64,000 nucleotides of DNA, taken from the NCBI GenBank assembly GCA_030998015.1, contig JARWMV010000081.1, positions 1-64,000 of the forward strand. The letters run 5' to 3'. Below, piece after piece: positions 1-10,072 of the stretch (the stretch's first letter is position 1; each line of letters starts with the position of its first letter). The notes under the pieces were generated by a model. The model worked only from the letters and a program-made list of their open reading frames with translations. It did not search any database and was not told the DNA's origin. This DNA comes from Ceratorhiza oryzae-sativae (lineage: Eukaryota; Basidiomycota; Agaricomycetes; Cantharellales; Ceratobasidiaceae). The translations under genes and the position numbers were made by a program.

Positions 1-163
1 GAACTATGTTTTTTTTCTTTTAAAGAAATAAAATTTGTCTTGGGGTTTGAACCACAATACTCTTTAAATAAATTCTCAGCGCTCTTTGATCGCCCGAAGG
101 GCGGCCTAAGCGCTGAGAACTCTAAATACCCCGCCAATGTTCCATTGGCGGATTTGCGAAGGC
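1..163. repeat. GC palindrome cluster at window start
   Basis: AT-rich bases 1-85 contain no gene I can support. They are followed by a hairpin of the GATCGCCCGAAGGGCGGCC family (about 86-120) and a short CCGCCAATG/CATTGGCGG hairpin (about 129-151). The same pair occurs in inverted order at about 53,262-53,350, next to another element A copy with the same nested insert, so this is a shared composite block. Confidence 0.7.
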
Positions 164-375
164 CCGCGCGCGTTAGTTGCTGGTGGGACTTGTCCCACCA
201 ACCAACGTGAGCAATCGCAACCGTTTGCGATTGCTAGTGCGCGGCATAATATCGATATTTAGCCGCCGGCTGAAAATGACGAACGGTCGTCATTTTCTAC
301 GAGGGAATCTTTCGGTCCAGCAAGATTTATAAATTTATAAATCTTGCGTGGAAGGATTCCCTCTAACGCCGGCGG
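164..375 (-). repeat. element A with nested AT-cored hairpin
   Basis: Copy of the 172-bp hairpin chain. It carries a 40-bp insert (CAAGATTTATAAATTTATAA core) in the loop of its GGGAATCC/GATTCCC hairpin. The only other copy with this insert is at 53,050. Confidence 0.9.
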
Positions 376-565
376 TCTATTTGGGGTCTTGTAAATGGCC
401 CTGCCTGGCAACTGCGCTTTAGCGCACGTCTTAGCAGGGCTTGAGTAAATAATCTTTGTGTATAGTACTTTGTTTAAACTGCAATCTAGCATTTCTAGAA
501 GCTTTTTGTTTTTGAGCATAAAGGTCAACCAATAAAAGGCCCCGCGGCAGTACCCTGTCGTCAGC
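376..565. other. interval with small palindromes, no gene recognised
   Basis: Contains one CCCTGCC...GCGCTTTAGCGC...GCAGGG palindrome (about 399-440) and AT-rich sequence. A short stretch of the minus strand resembles the LAGLIDADG HEG middle segment (KKLLEMLDCSLNKVLYTKII), but it is too short and degenerate to call. Confidence 0.4.
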
Positions 566-737
566 CCGCGCGCGTTAGTTGCTGGTGGGACTTGTCCCAC
601 CAACCAACGTGAGCAATCGCAACCGTTTGCGATTGCTAGTGCGCGGCATAATATCGATATTTAGCCGCCGGCTGAAAATGACGAACGGTCGTCATTTTCT
701 ACGAGGGAATCTTTAGGATTCCCTCTAACGCCGGCGG
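566..737 (-). repeat. element A (plain copy)
   Basis: Complete 172-bp copy from CCGCGCGCG to CGCCGGCGG, directly downstream of the nad2-like fragment at 754-954. Confidence 0.93.
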
Positions 738-753
738 GCTGTAAATTCCGGGC

Positions 754-954
754 TCACTGAAAAGGGGGTTTGCTCAGTTTTGGTAAACGGCTTGATGCTT
801 TTTCATCACGCGGAGCAACAGGTACCCTTAACAGGCAAGTTAGCGGGTTGAATAGTTCACTAAAGTTAACTAAACCAAATCCAATTGGCTGAATATAAAC
901 GTCAATAATATAAACTGCTCCAATTAAAGGTACTATTAATAATAATTGTAACAT
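754..954 (-). pseudogene. nad2-like membrane fragment
   Basis: The minus-strand reading frame contains a hydrophobic stretch followed by VYIQPIGFGLVNFSELFN. The block YIQxIGxGI/LxxxxxLF recurs at 38,130-38,223 and 60,791-60,945. With the preceding LANxLPSLR block seen in other copies, it resembles the N-terminus of fungal ND2 (LSNA..LR..I....RIAI..L...GIG..GLF). Only about 30 residues match; the frame then runs into unrelated sequence and an element A copy. The ND2 assignment comes from memory of the family and is tentative. Most likely a dispersed, dead fragment. Confidence 0.35.
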
Positions 955-1298
955 AGTTGTAACTTGTATATATTTTCGGCTTAAGCCTAAACAAAATATC
1001 TTATGAGGATACTGGGCGGCTGTTTTCCTCTTCTGATCAACTAAGATGACACAGAAGGGAATATGGTCAACCTTCCGGTCAACAGAGTTGACACGAGAAG
1101 GTGAAACATATTAAAGAAAAACTGGGTCTAAGGGCAGGAAAACCCTTAATATAAAAAAACTCATAATTTAAAGGAAAAAGAACAAGAAACAAATCTTGGT
1201 GGGAAGGGGTGGGTAGCCTAATTACTTAGCCTCAAGGCTAGGGCCGCCCAAAATGTTTAGAGACCTATCTTATATAGCATTACCCCGCTAATCGATAC
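955..1298. other. non-coding AT-rich interval
   Basis: No gene seen. Contains two imperfect hairpins with GTCAAC/GTTGAC arms (about 1030-1110), of a type that also occurs near 44,640-44,680 inside a group I intron core. It may therefore be intron-derived. Confidence 0.35.
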
Positions 1299-1341
1299 CC
1301 CTGCCAAGACGTGCGCTAAAGCGCAGTTCTCTAGGCAGGGT
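1299..1341. repeat. 43-bp CCCTGCC/GGCAGGG palindrome
   Basis: Small palindrome with GCGCTAAAGCGC core. Other copies are at about 2600, 3958, 6648, 7351, 12727, 18102, 20751, 26108, 31486, 32188, 34886, 39901, 42209, 58713, 59096 and 61791, often nested inside element P or inside HEG reading frames. Confidence 0.85.
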
Positions 1342-1802
1342 GTAGATTTGCCTTCGCAAATCATCGATTATTGGAGCCCTCCGCGCTTAGGCCGCCCTGC
1401 GGGCGATCAAAGAGCGCGGAGGGTAGATGGAATAATATTTTTTAATAACCCCAAGGATGCTTGTCTTCCGACAAGCATCCTTAGGAGTCCCCTGCCGCCT
1501 ACGGCCGCTTTACCGATCTACCGGCAAAAATCCAAAGCGCCACCTGCCGGACAAGCCCCCCAATAAGGTAATGGCCCCCCCAATGCGTTGTAACGCATTG
1601 GGAGGCCATTGCCTTGTTGGGGGTCTCCTGCCTTGTTGGGGGTCTCCTTGTTGGGGGTCTACTGCCCCTCAAACATGTGCAGCTACGCTGCATTGTTTGA
1701 GGGGCATCCGAGCAGGTAACGCGAGGTTATACTTTGGTATACCTAGGGCAGGGGAGGCTTGTCAGGCTTGTACAATTGGTACACTTTTTTGGGGAATTCT
1801 AA
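1342..1802. repeat. stacked GC palindromes
   Basis: GATCGCCCGCAGGGCGGCC hairpin (about 1378-1423), then nested C-tract hairpins of the CCCCAATGCGTTG and CCCTCAAACATGTGCAGC families (about 1557-1710). Apparent ORFs here are products of palindromic GC sequence, not genes. Confidence 0.7.
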
Positions 1803-1816
1803 CCCCTATTTTTCCT
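1803..1816 (-). promoter_or_regulatory. recurrent AGGAAAAATAGGGG motif
   Basis: Minus-strand AGGAAAAATAGGGG, identical to motifs 21 bp upstream of tRNA-Asn and 70 bp upstream of the cox2 start. Here it lies 48 bp past the 3' end of tRNA-Pro on the same strand. Candidate promoter or RNA-processing signal; the function is inferred only from recurrence. Confidence 0.4.
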
Positions 1817-1864
1817 GGAGAAATATAGGAGCCATTACCATTTTTATTTATGGTACAATTTATA

Positions 1865-1937
1865 TCGGACAGGTTCGATTCGAACGAACAAGATCTTACT
1901 CCCAAAGTAAGCAACAGGCCAATTTGTTTTCTATCCG
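1865..1937 (-). tRNA. trnP: tRNA-Pro(UGG)
   Basis: Full cloverleaf on the minus strand. The acceptor stem is CGGATAG/CTGTCCG, the D-stem AACA/TGTT, the anticodon stem CTTAC/GTAAG with 7-nt loop TTTGGGA (anticodon TGG), the variable region ATCTT, and the T-stem GTTCG/CGAAC with loop TTCGAAT. All stems pair with at most one wobble. It would decode CCN proline codons in the mitochondrion. It stands alone among palindromes, with the AGGAAAAATAGGGG motif downstream. Confidence 0.92.
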
Positions 1938-2188
1938 TTTATTTACTTTAGTACCCCAAAATGTTTCTGGGCAACCCCCTGTCGTGGCTTGTATTAATAC
2001 ATGCCACGACAGTATAAATCCTGAATAGTTTTTGGGTGATTTATCATTTTTTTTGCTAGCCCCTTCGCGTTCATCTAAAAATTATGGGGTTCCTCAAATT
2101 TGATTATTTGTATAACAATATATTTAAGGGATTCCCATAATTGTGGTAAGAGGGACCCCAGAACTTAAGGGTTTGCAGACAAATCAAA
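1938..2188. other. non-coding interval with one hairpin
   Basis: AT-rich. One clear hairpin has CTGTCGTGGC/GCCACGACAG arms (about 1978-2012), and one loose inverted repeat is built on ATTATGGG/CCCATAAT. No gene recognised. Confidence 0.5.
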
Positions 2189-2393
2189 CCCCCGCTTAGG
2201 GTCATCCAGCATTGTATTTATATATAAATACATGCTGTTGACCCGAGGGGTTTGGTTATCGAGGCCGCGTTCGCGGCGAGGTATTGCGAGGTACCCTGGA
2301 ACTTTAAGTTCCAGGGTACCTCGGAATCAGACGCCGCGCGCACGCCAGGGCCGCCTTGGCTTAAGCCAGGGCGTTCGCAGGCGTGCTCGGGTC
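2189..2393 (-). repeat. element P (with nested hairpins)
   Basis: Element P in reverse orientation (CCCCCGCTTAGG ... CGTGCTCGGGT). It contains the AT-rich CAGCATTGTATTTATA nested hairpin and the GAGGTACCCTGGAAC nested hairpin, and abuts element A at 2394. Confidence 0.85.
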
Positions 2394-2565
2394 CCGCCGG
2401 CGTTAGAGGGAATCCTAAAGATTCCCTCGTAGAAAATGACGACCGTTCGTCATTTTCAGCCGGCGGCTAAATATCGATATTATGCCGCGCACTAGCAATC
2501 GCAAACGGTTGCGATTGCTCACGTTGGTTGGTGGGACAAGTCCCACCAGCAACTAACGCGCGCGG
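2394..2565 (+). repeat. element A (plain copy)
   Basis: Complete 172-bp copy immediately joined to element P. It is followed by a segment (to about 2785) that is repeated in inverted form at about 6512-6725 and 17950-18170. Confidence 0.93.
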
Positions 2566-3605
2566 GCCTACGCAAAGCATCACCCCGCTAATCGATACCC
2601 CTGCCAAGACGTGCGCTAAAGCGCAGTTCTCTAGGCAGGGTGTAGATTTGCCTTCGCAAATCATCGATTAGTTGAGCCCTCCGCGCTTAGGCCGCCCTGC
2701 GGGCGATCAAAGAGCGCGGAGGGATTTGTAAGGAGCGTTCAGCGCTTAGGCCGCGCCTAAAGGCGCGATCAAAGAGCGGTGCCCAACTCCTGCCCCCCAA
2801 ACATGTGCAGCTACGCTGCATTGTTTGAGGGGCATACGCCCCCCAATAAGGTAATGGCCCCCCCCCCCCAATACGTTGGCCCGTAGGGCGTGCCTTACAG
2901 GCTTGGTAACGCATTGGGAGGCCATTGCCTTGTTGGGGGTCTACGATAAGTATTCTTATCGTGGTTGGGTCACGGTTGGGGTATAGGGGGTAGGGCCTCA
3001 CCTGATTCCCAGGCGGGATAGATCAAAGCTGCTCTCATGCATTATTTTGATCATGATGGAGTTACGCGGTATTGCCCAGCTCCCCGCCTTCGGAAATTGA
3101 CGTCTGCAAAAAAGTCAGTTGGTCTGACCAGATCAACTTCCGTCAATTATCCTTCGACTGGGCCCAGTGTACTCTAAATAGGGTTGGAAAGGGAAGGCTC
3201 ACGTTCGATCGATCGCGGCTCTATTTAACAGATATAAGATCATTCACCCAATACCCGCCTTTATTCATAATCCCTAATTTCCCAGTCAGCAGGCTGACTG
3301 TGCTACCGCGCTTGGTGGTGGAATCACCACCAAATGGCCCCCTTTGCCCGTAACTCCGCGCCCCATAATGGAGAATAACCTCCAACCCGGTAGCCTTTGG
3401 TAGATTCAATTTATTAGAAATAGTCTCATCACGGATAAAGATAATTTACATTCTGGATATCTCTGATGGTAAAAAGATAAAAAGGCCAGGCAGTAGGTGA
3501 TTTCCATCCGTTTTTCCTGCTGAACATCTGTGATGGTCTGTAAGAAAAATGAACGAAAAATGCATAGGCCGTGCGTGAAGATAAATGTAGAGCTCATCTA
3601 AAATT
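2566..3605. other. palindrome clusters and unrecognised sequence
   Basis: 2566-2790 repeats material found in the inverted repeat. 2800-2960 is a stack of C-tract hairpins. 3070-3605 is moderately AT-rich, without a recognisable gene or RNA; its open frames show no family motif. Confidence 0.45.
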
Positions 3606-3684
3606 AGTCTGGCCTCTATCTCGGTCAACATCGTTCCGTGGTTTGCTTCCATGCAAGATTTATAAAATCTTGCTGGACCTGTAT

Positions 3685-3906
3685 CCGCCGGCGTTAGAGG
3701 GAATCCTCAGATGAGGTAGCCTTGACCATGAGTCTCATGGTCCAGGCTACCTCCCATAAAGATTCCCTCGTAGAAAATGACGACCGTTCGTCATTTTCAG
3801 CCGGCGGCTAAATATCGATATTATGCCGCGCACTAGCAATCGCAAACGGTTGCGATTGCTCACGTTGGTTGGTGGGACAAGTCCCACCAGCAACTAACGC
3901 GCGCGG
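3685..3906 (+). repeat. element A + nested B, outer IR boundary
   Basis: 222-bp copy carrying the 50-bp nested hairpin B (GAGGTAGCC/GGCTACCTC). Its mirror at 34,976 lacks B, and homology between arms stops in this element. Confidence 0.93.
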
Positions 3907-4117
3907 GCCCCCGCTCTATCGGCTAAAATCTTAGGTGTAACCCAAGATTTCAGCCGCCCTGCCTAGAGAACTGCGCTTTAGCGCACGTCTTGGCAGGGGT
4001 AATAAAGCGGAGGGTCAACGACCCGTGGGCATTGTTAACGAGGCCGCGTTCGCGGCGAGCCGCGCGCACGCCAGGGCCGCCTTGGCAAGCCAAGGCGTTC
4101 GCAGGCGTGCACGGGTC
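3907..4117 (-). repeat. element P with nested CCCTGCC palindrome
   Basis: Element P exactly filling the gap between two element A copies. The 43-bp palindrome sits in its CGGCTGAAATC/GATTTCAGCCG hairpin. Confidence 0.85.
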
Positions 4118-4289
4118 CCGCCGGCGTTAGAGGGAATCCTAAAGATTCCCTCGTAGAAAATGACGACCGTTCGTCATTTTCAGCCGGCGGCTAAATATCG
4201 ATATTATGCCGCGCACTAGCAATCGCAAACGGTTGCGATTGCTCACGTTGGTTGGTGGGACAAGTCCCACCAGCAACTAACGCGCGCGG
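4118..4289 (+). repeat. element A (plain copy)
   Basis: Complete copy; mirror at 34,593-34,764. Confidence 0.93.
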
Positions 4290-4605
4290 ACGCTAAACCA
4301 CGGTTCGACTCAAGCTTCGGAGCCGTCTGTGTACGGCTTAAGCCGCACACAGACGTCTCCTCTACAAGCGTGAAATTGTTGCACGTACGTGCAACAACTT
4401 CAGAGTAGTTGACACGAGATAGGGTAGGGGAATTACTTTTTTCTTATCAGAATAAAAAAGACAATAAAGTTCATTAAAACAAGGTAATGCCATAGTGTTA
4501 AAACTTACCCGATTGTACACCCTGTTCTTATGTCAGGCAATCGGTTAGAGGTTGTTGGAGCTGACAAGCAATAATTTTTGTATAAAACATACAAATGAAA
4601 AAGGT

Positions 4606-4777
4606 CCGCGCGCGTTAGTTGCTGGTGGGACTTGTCCCACCAACCAACGTGAGCAATCGCAACCGTTTGCGATTGCTAGTGCGCGGCATAATATCGATAT
4701 TTAGCCGCCGGCTGAAAATGACGAACGGTCGTCATTTTCTACGAGGGAATCTTTAGGATTCCCTCTAACGCCGGCGG
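4606..4777 (-). repeat. element A (plain copy)
   Basis: Complete copy interrupting a LAGLIDADG HEG; mirror at 34,105-34,276. Confidence 0.93.
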
Positions 4778-5024
4778 GACCCGTGCACGCCTGCGAACGC
4801 CTTGGCTTAAGCCAAGCAAGCTTGGCTCATATTGACCTTAAGGTCAATGTAAGCCAAGGCGGCCCTGGCGTGCGCGCGGCGTCTGATTCCGAGGTACCCT
4901 GGAACTGAAAGTTCCAGGGTACCTCGCAATACCTCGCCGCGAACGCGGCCTCGATAACCATACCCACGGGTCAACAGCATGTATTTATATATAAATACAA
5001 TGCTGGTTGACCCTAAGCGGGGGT
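4778..5024 (+). repeat. element P, fully loaded form
   Basis: Element P with three nested hairpins: TTGACCTTAAGGTCAA, GAGGTACCCTGGAAC and the AT-rich CAGCATGTATTTATA hairpin. It abuts element A at 4606-4777. Confidence 0.85.
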
Positions 5025-5271
5025 ATGAATAATTCCTTGTTCAAATCTCAAAATTACATTAGCATTTTTCCCTCTGGGGCCATCATCCCTTTCGGGCCCT
5101 TCGGGGCATGTGATGATGAATGGCAGTTGACCCCCCAAACTGATGCAGCTATGCTGCATTGTTTGGGGGGGTAATGGCACTCCCAATACGCTGGCCCGTA
5201 GGGCGTGCCTTACAGGCTTGGTAACGCATTGGGAGGCCGTTGCTTTTCGCATATGGAGTTCTGGCTAGGAG

Positions 5272-5545
5272 GGGATTTAAGCCAATTTTGTATTTCATCA
5301 TGGGGTTCATCTCAGTAGCCAACAATTCTTGTAACACAGAAATTGAATAAGCGGGTATTATGATTACATAACCCCGCCGGGAGCCGGCGGATACGCGGCC
5401 TCCAGTAGCTAGAGGTATTGCGAGGTAGCCTGGACCCCCGAGGTTCCAGGCTACCTCGGAATCAAAGTCCTTATGGCCGCGGGTTTGTTTAAGTAACATT
5501 TTAACCCGAACTTATCATTTAAGACAGTAACTAAAAGAGTTACTT
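5272..5545 (-). pseudogene. LAGLIDADG HEG C-terminal fragment (left-arm copy)
   Basis: Mirror of 33,337-33,610; see that entry. Confidence 0.7.
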
Positions 5546-6057
5546 CTTCTTTCTAACGCGCTCTTTGATCGCCCGAAGGGCGGCCTGAGCGGGGGGCTCG
5601 TCTTGTGGCGCGCATTGCAATCATTGGGGAGCAGCTGAAAGGGAAGAGAGAGAACTCCTACCCTAACCCTGTCGTCAGCGTGTACAAGTACACGCTGCTA
5701 GGGAACCTCTTCCCCTCCGCGCTCTTTGATCGCCCGCAGGGCGGCCTAAGCGCGGAGGGCTAGAGGATGCCCGTAGACCCCCAATGATGCAATTAGGGGC
5801 CACTTAAAATAGCAAAGCTATTTTAGAGGCCCCGTAATTGCTTCATTTGGGGGGTGGATGCCCCCCAAACAATGCAGCGTAGCTGCACATGTTTGGGGGG
5901 CACTAGGGCCCAAAACCACCGTAAAGGTGCATTCGGTCGTCCCCAGCGCGGCGGGCGTCTGATTCCGAGGTACCCTGGAACTTAAAGTTCCAGGGTACCT
6001 CGCAATACCTCGCCGAGAATCGATGATTTGCCCTGGCAAATCTACATCGATTCTCGA
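5546..6057. repeat. stacked GC palindromes
   Basis: GATCGCCCGAAGGGCGGCC hairpins (about 5560 and 5720), C-tract hairpins (5768-5905) and the GAGGTACCCTGGAAC hairpin (5965-6005). No gene seen. Mirror at 32,825-33,336. Confidence 0.7.
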
Positions 6058-6150
6058 GGGTAATAATAGAGGAGATATTCGAAGAGAAGGTAGCACATTG
6101 GCTAACATATTTACAATGTTACAAGCAAAAAGCATTATTGTTGTTTTCAT
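6058..6150 (-). pseudogene. nad2-like N-terminal fragment (left-arm copy)
   Basis: Mirror of 32,732-32,824; see that entry. Confidence 0.35.
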
Positions 6151-6175
6151 CTCTTTTATTTTATTCTCCGCACAT

Positions 6176-6356
6176 TAATTTACTAAAATAGTATTAAAGC
6201 TCACAAATCCTACGATCCACCATGGGTTTGGTAAAACTATGCTTGTGTATTTAATTACAGGAGTTAAAATTAATTCAAGTAACGCACCGTAGATAGATGT
6301 GACTGATTCTAATGTTTCAGCTTCTAAGGGTCTATTTAAACAATCCGTCGCCGGTG
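6176..6356 (-). pseudogene. LAGLIDADG_1 second-domain fragment (left-arm copy)
   Basis: Mirror of 32,526-32,706; see that entry. Confidence 0.6.
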
Positions 6357-6725
6357 ACCCCCAATGATTGCAATGCGCGCCACAAAACTTGTGGCGCCAG
6401 CGCGGCCGGCGTCTGATTCCGACGGAATCAGACGCCGCGCGCACGCCAGGGCCGCCTTGGCTTAAGCCAGGGCGTTCGCAGGCGTGCTCGGGTCAAAAAG
6501 CTATTTCTCTAACGCTCTTTGATCGCGCCTTTAGGCGCGGCCTAAGCGCTGAACGCTCCTTACAAATCCCTCCGCGCTCTTTGATCGCCCGCAGGGCGGC
6601 CTAAGCGCGGAGGGCTCAACTAATCGATGATTTGCGAAGGCAAATCTACACCCTGCCTAGAGAACTGCGCTTTAGCGCACGTCTTGGCAGGGGTATCGAT
6701 TAGCGGGGTGATGCTTTGCGTAGGC
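6357..6725. repeat. stacked palindromes
   Basis: GTGGCGC hairpin, partial element P (CGCGCGCACGCCAGG part), two GATCGCGCC/GATCGCCC hairpins and one 43-bp CCCTGCC palindrome, ending at element A. The block from about 6512 is repeated at 17,950-18,170 and inverted at 2566-2785. Confidence 0.7.
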
Positions 6726-6947
6726 CCGCGCGCGTTAGTTGCTGGTGGGACTTGTCCCACCAACCAACGTGAGCAATCGCAACCGTTTGCGATTGCTAGT
6801 GCGCGGCATAATATCGATATTTAGCCGCCGGCTGAAAATGACGAACGGTCGTCATTTTCTACGAGGGAATCTTTATGGGAGGTAGCCTGGACCATGAGAC
6901 TCATGGTCAAGGCTACCTCATCTGAGGATTCCCTCTAACGCCGGCGG
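6726..6947 (-). repeat. element A + nested B
   Basis: 222-bp copy; mirror at 31,931-32,152. The downstream flank (CATCAATTTGTAGGGG) is shared with the copy ending at 18,391. Confidence 0.93.
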
Positions 6948-7473
6948 ACATCAATTTGTAGGGGCGAGGATAGAAGTTAGCAGAGGATATAAATCAAACG
7001 CCCGCCTACTGCCCCCCAAACATGTGCAGCTACGCTGCATTGTTTGAGGGGCATCCTTAGGAGTCCCCTGCCGCCCACGGCCGCTTTAGCGATCTACCGG
7101 CAAAAAGTCCTAGGTATAATTAATTGTACCTAGGCTTTTTGCAGGGGAGTTTACTTCTTCTTTCTAACGCGCTCTTTTATCGCCCGAAGGGCGGCCTAAG
7201 CGCTGAGATCTCCTACCCTAACCCTGTCGTCAGCGTGTACAAGTACACGCTGCTAGGGAACCTCTTCCCCTCCGCGCTCTTTGATCGCCCGCAGGGCGGC
7301 CTAAGCGCGGAGGGCTCCCACTAATCGATGATTTGCGAAGGCAAATCTACACCCTGCCTAGAGAACTGCGCTTTAGCGCACGTCTTGGCAGGGGTATCGA
7401 TTAGCGGGGGCCTGTAAGGGAAGAGTCCGATTTGGCGCAAATCGGGGGTCAAGAATCGGTGCTTTGCGAAGGC
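6948..7473. repeat. stacked palindromes, no gene
   Basis: C-tract hairpin (7010-7050), an AAAAAGTCCTAGG hairpin (about 7107-7141), GATCGCCC hairpins and a CCCTGCC palindrome. Mirror at 31,404-31,930. Confidence 0.65.
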
Positions 7474-7645
7474 CCGCGCGCGTTAGTTGCTGGTGGGACT
7501 TGTCCCACCAACCAACGTGAGCAATCGCAACCGTTTGCGATTGCTAGTGCGCGGCATAATATCGATATTTAGCCGCCGGCTGAAAATGACGAACGGTCGT
7601 CATTTTCTACGAGGGAATCTTTAGGATTCCCTCTAACGCCGGCGG
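7474..7645 (-). repeat. element A truncating a HEG
   Basis: Complete copy at the broken 3' end of the LAGLIDADG HEG 7646-8176; mirror at 31,232-31,403. Confidence 0.93.
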
Positions 7646-8176
7646 GCGTCGATTCTGTGGGGAAAGTAAATGATTCTGTACAAAGAGTAACTCTTTGACT
7701 TGATTTACAAAAACTACCATCGTCGCATAGCCAATAAGCTAAAGATATAGGAGTAAGTAGATCACTTACCCGTGCCCGCCTACGATCGCAGCTATAAGCT
7801 GCGGCCCTGGCGTGCGCGGGTCATATAACTCATTAAAGCAAGGTAATGCACAGGTTGTAAATGTGACTCTAGCATAGATTTTACCGGTTCGTTTATCAGG
7901 AAGTCGATTACTTGTTTGGGGGGCTGATTGACAGTAACTTTTAAATAAATCGTAGAGATGGAAAAGATAAGTCTCATGAACAAGTCCCTGTTCGAAGCAT
8001 AAACACGCATTTACACTTCTTTTTTGTTTTCGAGCATAAAGGTCTCCCAATAGTAGACCAACCAATATGGCCTTTAAATCAGCAGATAAAGAAAAAAGTG
8101 ATCGTTCTTCTTTTGTCATAATTTTTCGGCTAAGAGGAGAAAAAGTGTGAAATTGTGATTTTGTAATATTTCTCAT
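7646..8176 (-). pseudogene. LAGLIDADG HEG, 3' truncated (left-arm copy)
   Basis: Mirror of 30,701-31,231; see that entry. Confidence 0.8.
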
Positions 8177-8243
8177 TTAAAAATTAAAAAGGTGAAAACA
8201 CGAGTTATGTTGTTTTGAATACCCTATTTGCCACACAATTTAT

Positions 8244-8462
8244 GACCCGTGCACGCCTGCGAACGCCTTGGCTTAAGCCAAGGCGGCCCTGGCGTGCGCG
8301 CGGCGTCTGATTCCTAGGTACCCTGGAACTGAAAGTTCCAGGGTACCTCGCAATACCTCGCCGCGAACGCGGCCTCGATAACCATACCCACGGGTCGTTG
8401 ACCCTCCGCTTATCGGCTGAAATCTTGGGTTACACCTAAGATTTCAGCCGATAAGCGGGGGT
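8244..8462 (+). repeat. element P
   Basis: Element P lacking the AT-rich hairpin but with the GAAATCTTGGG/CCTAAGATTTC hairpin; mirror at 30,415-30,633. Confidence 0.85.
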
Positions 8463-9131
8463 ATGATTCAGGCGATTATAGGACTCAAAACTTTCTTCAA
8501 ATTTTAGGAATCTGACCTAACTTTGGAATCGTCTACATCTCTATACGGAGAACAATAGAATCCAAAGGTCCGGTTTCTTCCATATCTGGATAGAAGTAAA
8601 GCTCAAATCGACTTCCCGGCTGAGGAGTCCATCACTGGAGCCCTCGGAGACAGAAAGACCAATCTTGGAACCCCGGACCTAAAAGTTGGCTTGTCTTCCT
8701 AAATGGATATTTATCATTAGGAGACAACTCAGAAATAAACTTTTAAAAAAAGTTAGCCTCGTAACTAAGATTAGTTTCAAATAATTTATTTTTAAGGATA
8801 AAAACTTGAATTACTATTTCTACCTCGTCTGTGGTCTTGTTCCAGGAACACGACCGCAGACTTCTGCCCCCCAAACATGTGCAGCTACGCTGCCCGGAGC
8901 CTGTGGGCGGCTAAAGCCGCCCACAGTCGAGGTTATCATTTTCCAGAAACAAACCCGGAGATCCACATAGGATAAGGTATATTTCCATCTGGACCACCAT
9001 GCAACTGGACCACCATGCAACTGGACCAGTTGAAACCATACTCTGGTCTCTCTACTGACCCCCAAACATGTGCAGCTACGCTGCATTGTTTGAGGGGCAG
9101 TAGCCCCCCAATAATGTAATCATTGGGGGTC
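8463..9131 (-). other. group I intron-like core sequence
   Basis: The minus strand shows AACTAATCTTAGTTACGAGG and AGTTTTGAGTCCTATA. Near-identical blocks flank the GIY-YIG HEG at 42,546-44,407 and occur partly near 41,330-41,720. This suggests a group I intron core of the same family. GC hairpins (GTCTGTGGTC and GTGGGCGGC types) interrupt it at about 8820-8935. No exon recognised. Mirror at 29,746-30,414. Confidence 0.5.
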
Positions 9132-9443
9132 TACAGGGACAACATTTGTGAACGCTATTTTCAATTCTTCAGGCAAACCTTTATTTAGATTGTCCGGATA
9201 TAAACCCAATAACCCACCAAGGACTTGGAATAGTTACACTAGAATACTTTACAACAGGCGGTAAGATTAACAATGACCTCCCAATGCGTTACCAAGCCTG
9301 TAAGGCCAACGTATTGGGAGGGCCATTACCCCCCCAAACAATGCAGCATAGCTGCATCAGTTTGGGGGGTCAATGGTAGTTTTCCGTAAATCCCTGTGAT
9401 AGAGTTTAATGTCTCGGGTTCTAATGGTCTGTTAAGATAGTTT

Positions 9444-9615
9444 CCGCGCGCGTTAGTTGCTGGTGGGACTTGTCCCACCAACCAACGTGAGCAATCGCAA
9501 CCGTTTGCGATTGCTAGTGCGCGGCATAATATCGATATTTAGCCGCCGGCTGAAAATGACGAACGGTCGTCATTTTCTACGAGGGAATCTTTAGGATTCC
9601 CTCTAACGCCGGCGG
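9444..9615 (-). repeat. element A (plain copy)
   Basis: Complete copy; mirror at 29,262-29,433. Confidence 0.93.
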
Positions 9616-9862
9616 GACCCGTGCACGCCTGCGAACGCCTTGGCTTAAGCCAAGCAAGCTTGGCTCATATTGACCTTAAGGTCAATGTAAGCCAAGGCGG
9701 CCCTGGCGTGCGCGCGGCGTCTGATTCCGAGGTACCCTGGAACTTAAAGTTCCAGGGTACCTCGCAATACCTCGCCGCGAACGCGGCCTCGATATCCATA
9801 CCCACGGGTCAACAGCATGTATTTATATATAAATACAATGCTGGTTGACCCTAAGCGGGGGT
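9616..9862 (+). repeat. element P, fully loaded form
   Basis: Directly abuts the preceding element A; mirror at 29,015-29,261. Confidence 0.85.
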
Positions 9863-9900
9863 ATGAAACAGCTCTCATGAAACCTTCCACAGAAAGATGT

Positions 9901-10072
9901 CCGCGCGCGTTAGTTGCTGGTGGGACTTGTCCCACCAACCAACGTGAGCAATCGCAACCGTTTGCGATTGCTAGTGCGCGGCATAATATCGATATTTAGC
10001 CGCCGGCTGAAAATGACGAACGGTCGTCATTTTCTACGAGGGAATCTTTAGGATTCCCTCTAACGCCGGCGG
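9901..10072 (-). repeat. element A (plain copy)
   Basis: Complete copy inside the HEG frame that follows nad6; mirror at 28,805-28,976. Confidence 0.93.

Larger units (their letters stand above)
3606..4436. repeat. ~830-bp segmental duplication at outer end of IR
   Basis: Matches 25,757-26,582 in direct and about 12,298-13,120 in inverted orientation. The part from 3,685 is also matched by 34,446-35,147 (inverted). It contains element A copies at 3,685 and 4,118 with an element P between them, plus the GTACGGCTTAAGCC and TTGTTGCACGTACGTGCAAC hairpins. It therefore forms a second inverted repeat inside the large one. Confidence 0.8.
4427..5082 (-). pseudogene. broken LAGLIDADG HEG (left-arm copy)
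   Basis: Mirror of the broken gene at 33,800-34,455; see that entry. HEG segments on the minus strand are interrupted by element A (4606-4777) and element P (4778-5024). Confidence 0.7.

Noticed and set aside
1..43. Possible tRNA T-arm (TGGGGTTTGAACCACA)
   Set aside because: T-stem has two mismatches on either strand and no acceptor or anticodon arm can be paired.
2467..2664. Open frame of 65 codons repeated identically at 6,627, 18,071, 20,610 and 32,054
   Set aside because: It is element A read through into the CCCTGCC palindrome; conservation follows the DNA repeat, there is no ribosome-binding or family signal, and the same DNA is inserted in antisense within genes.
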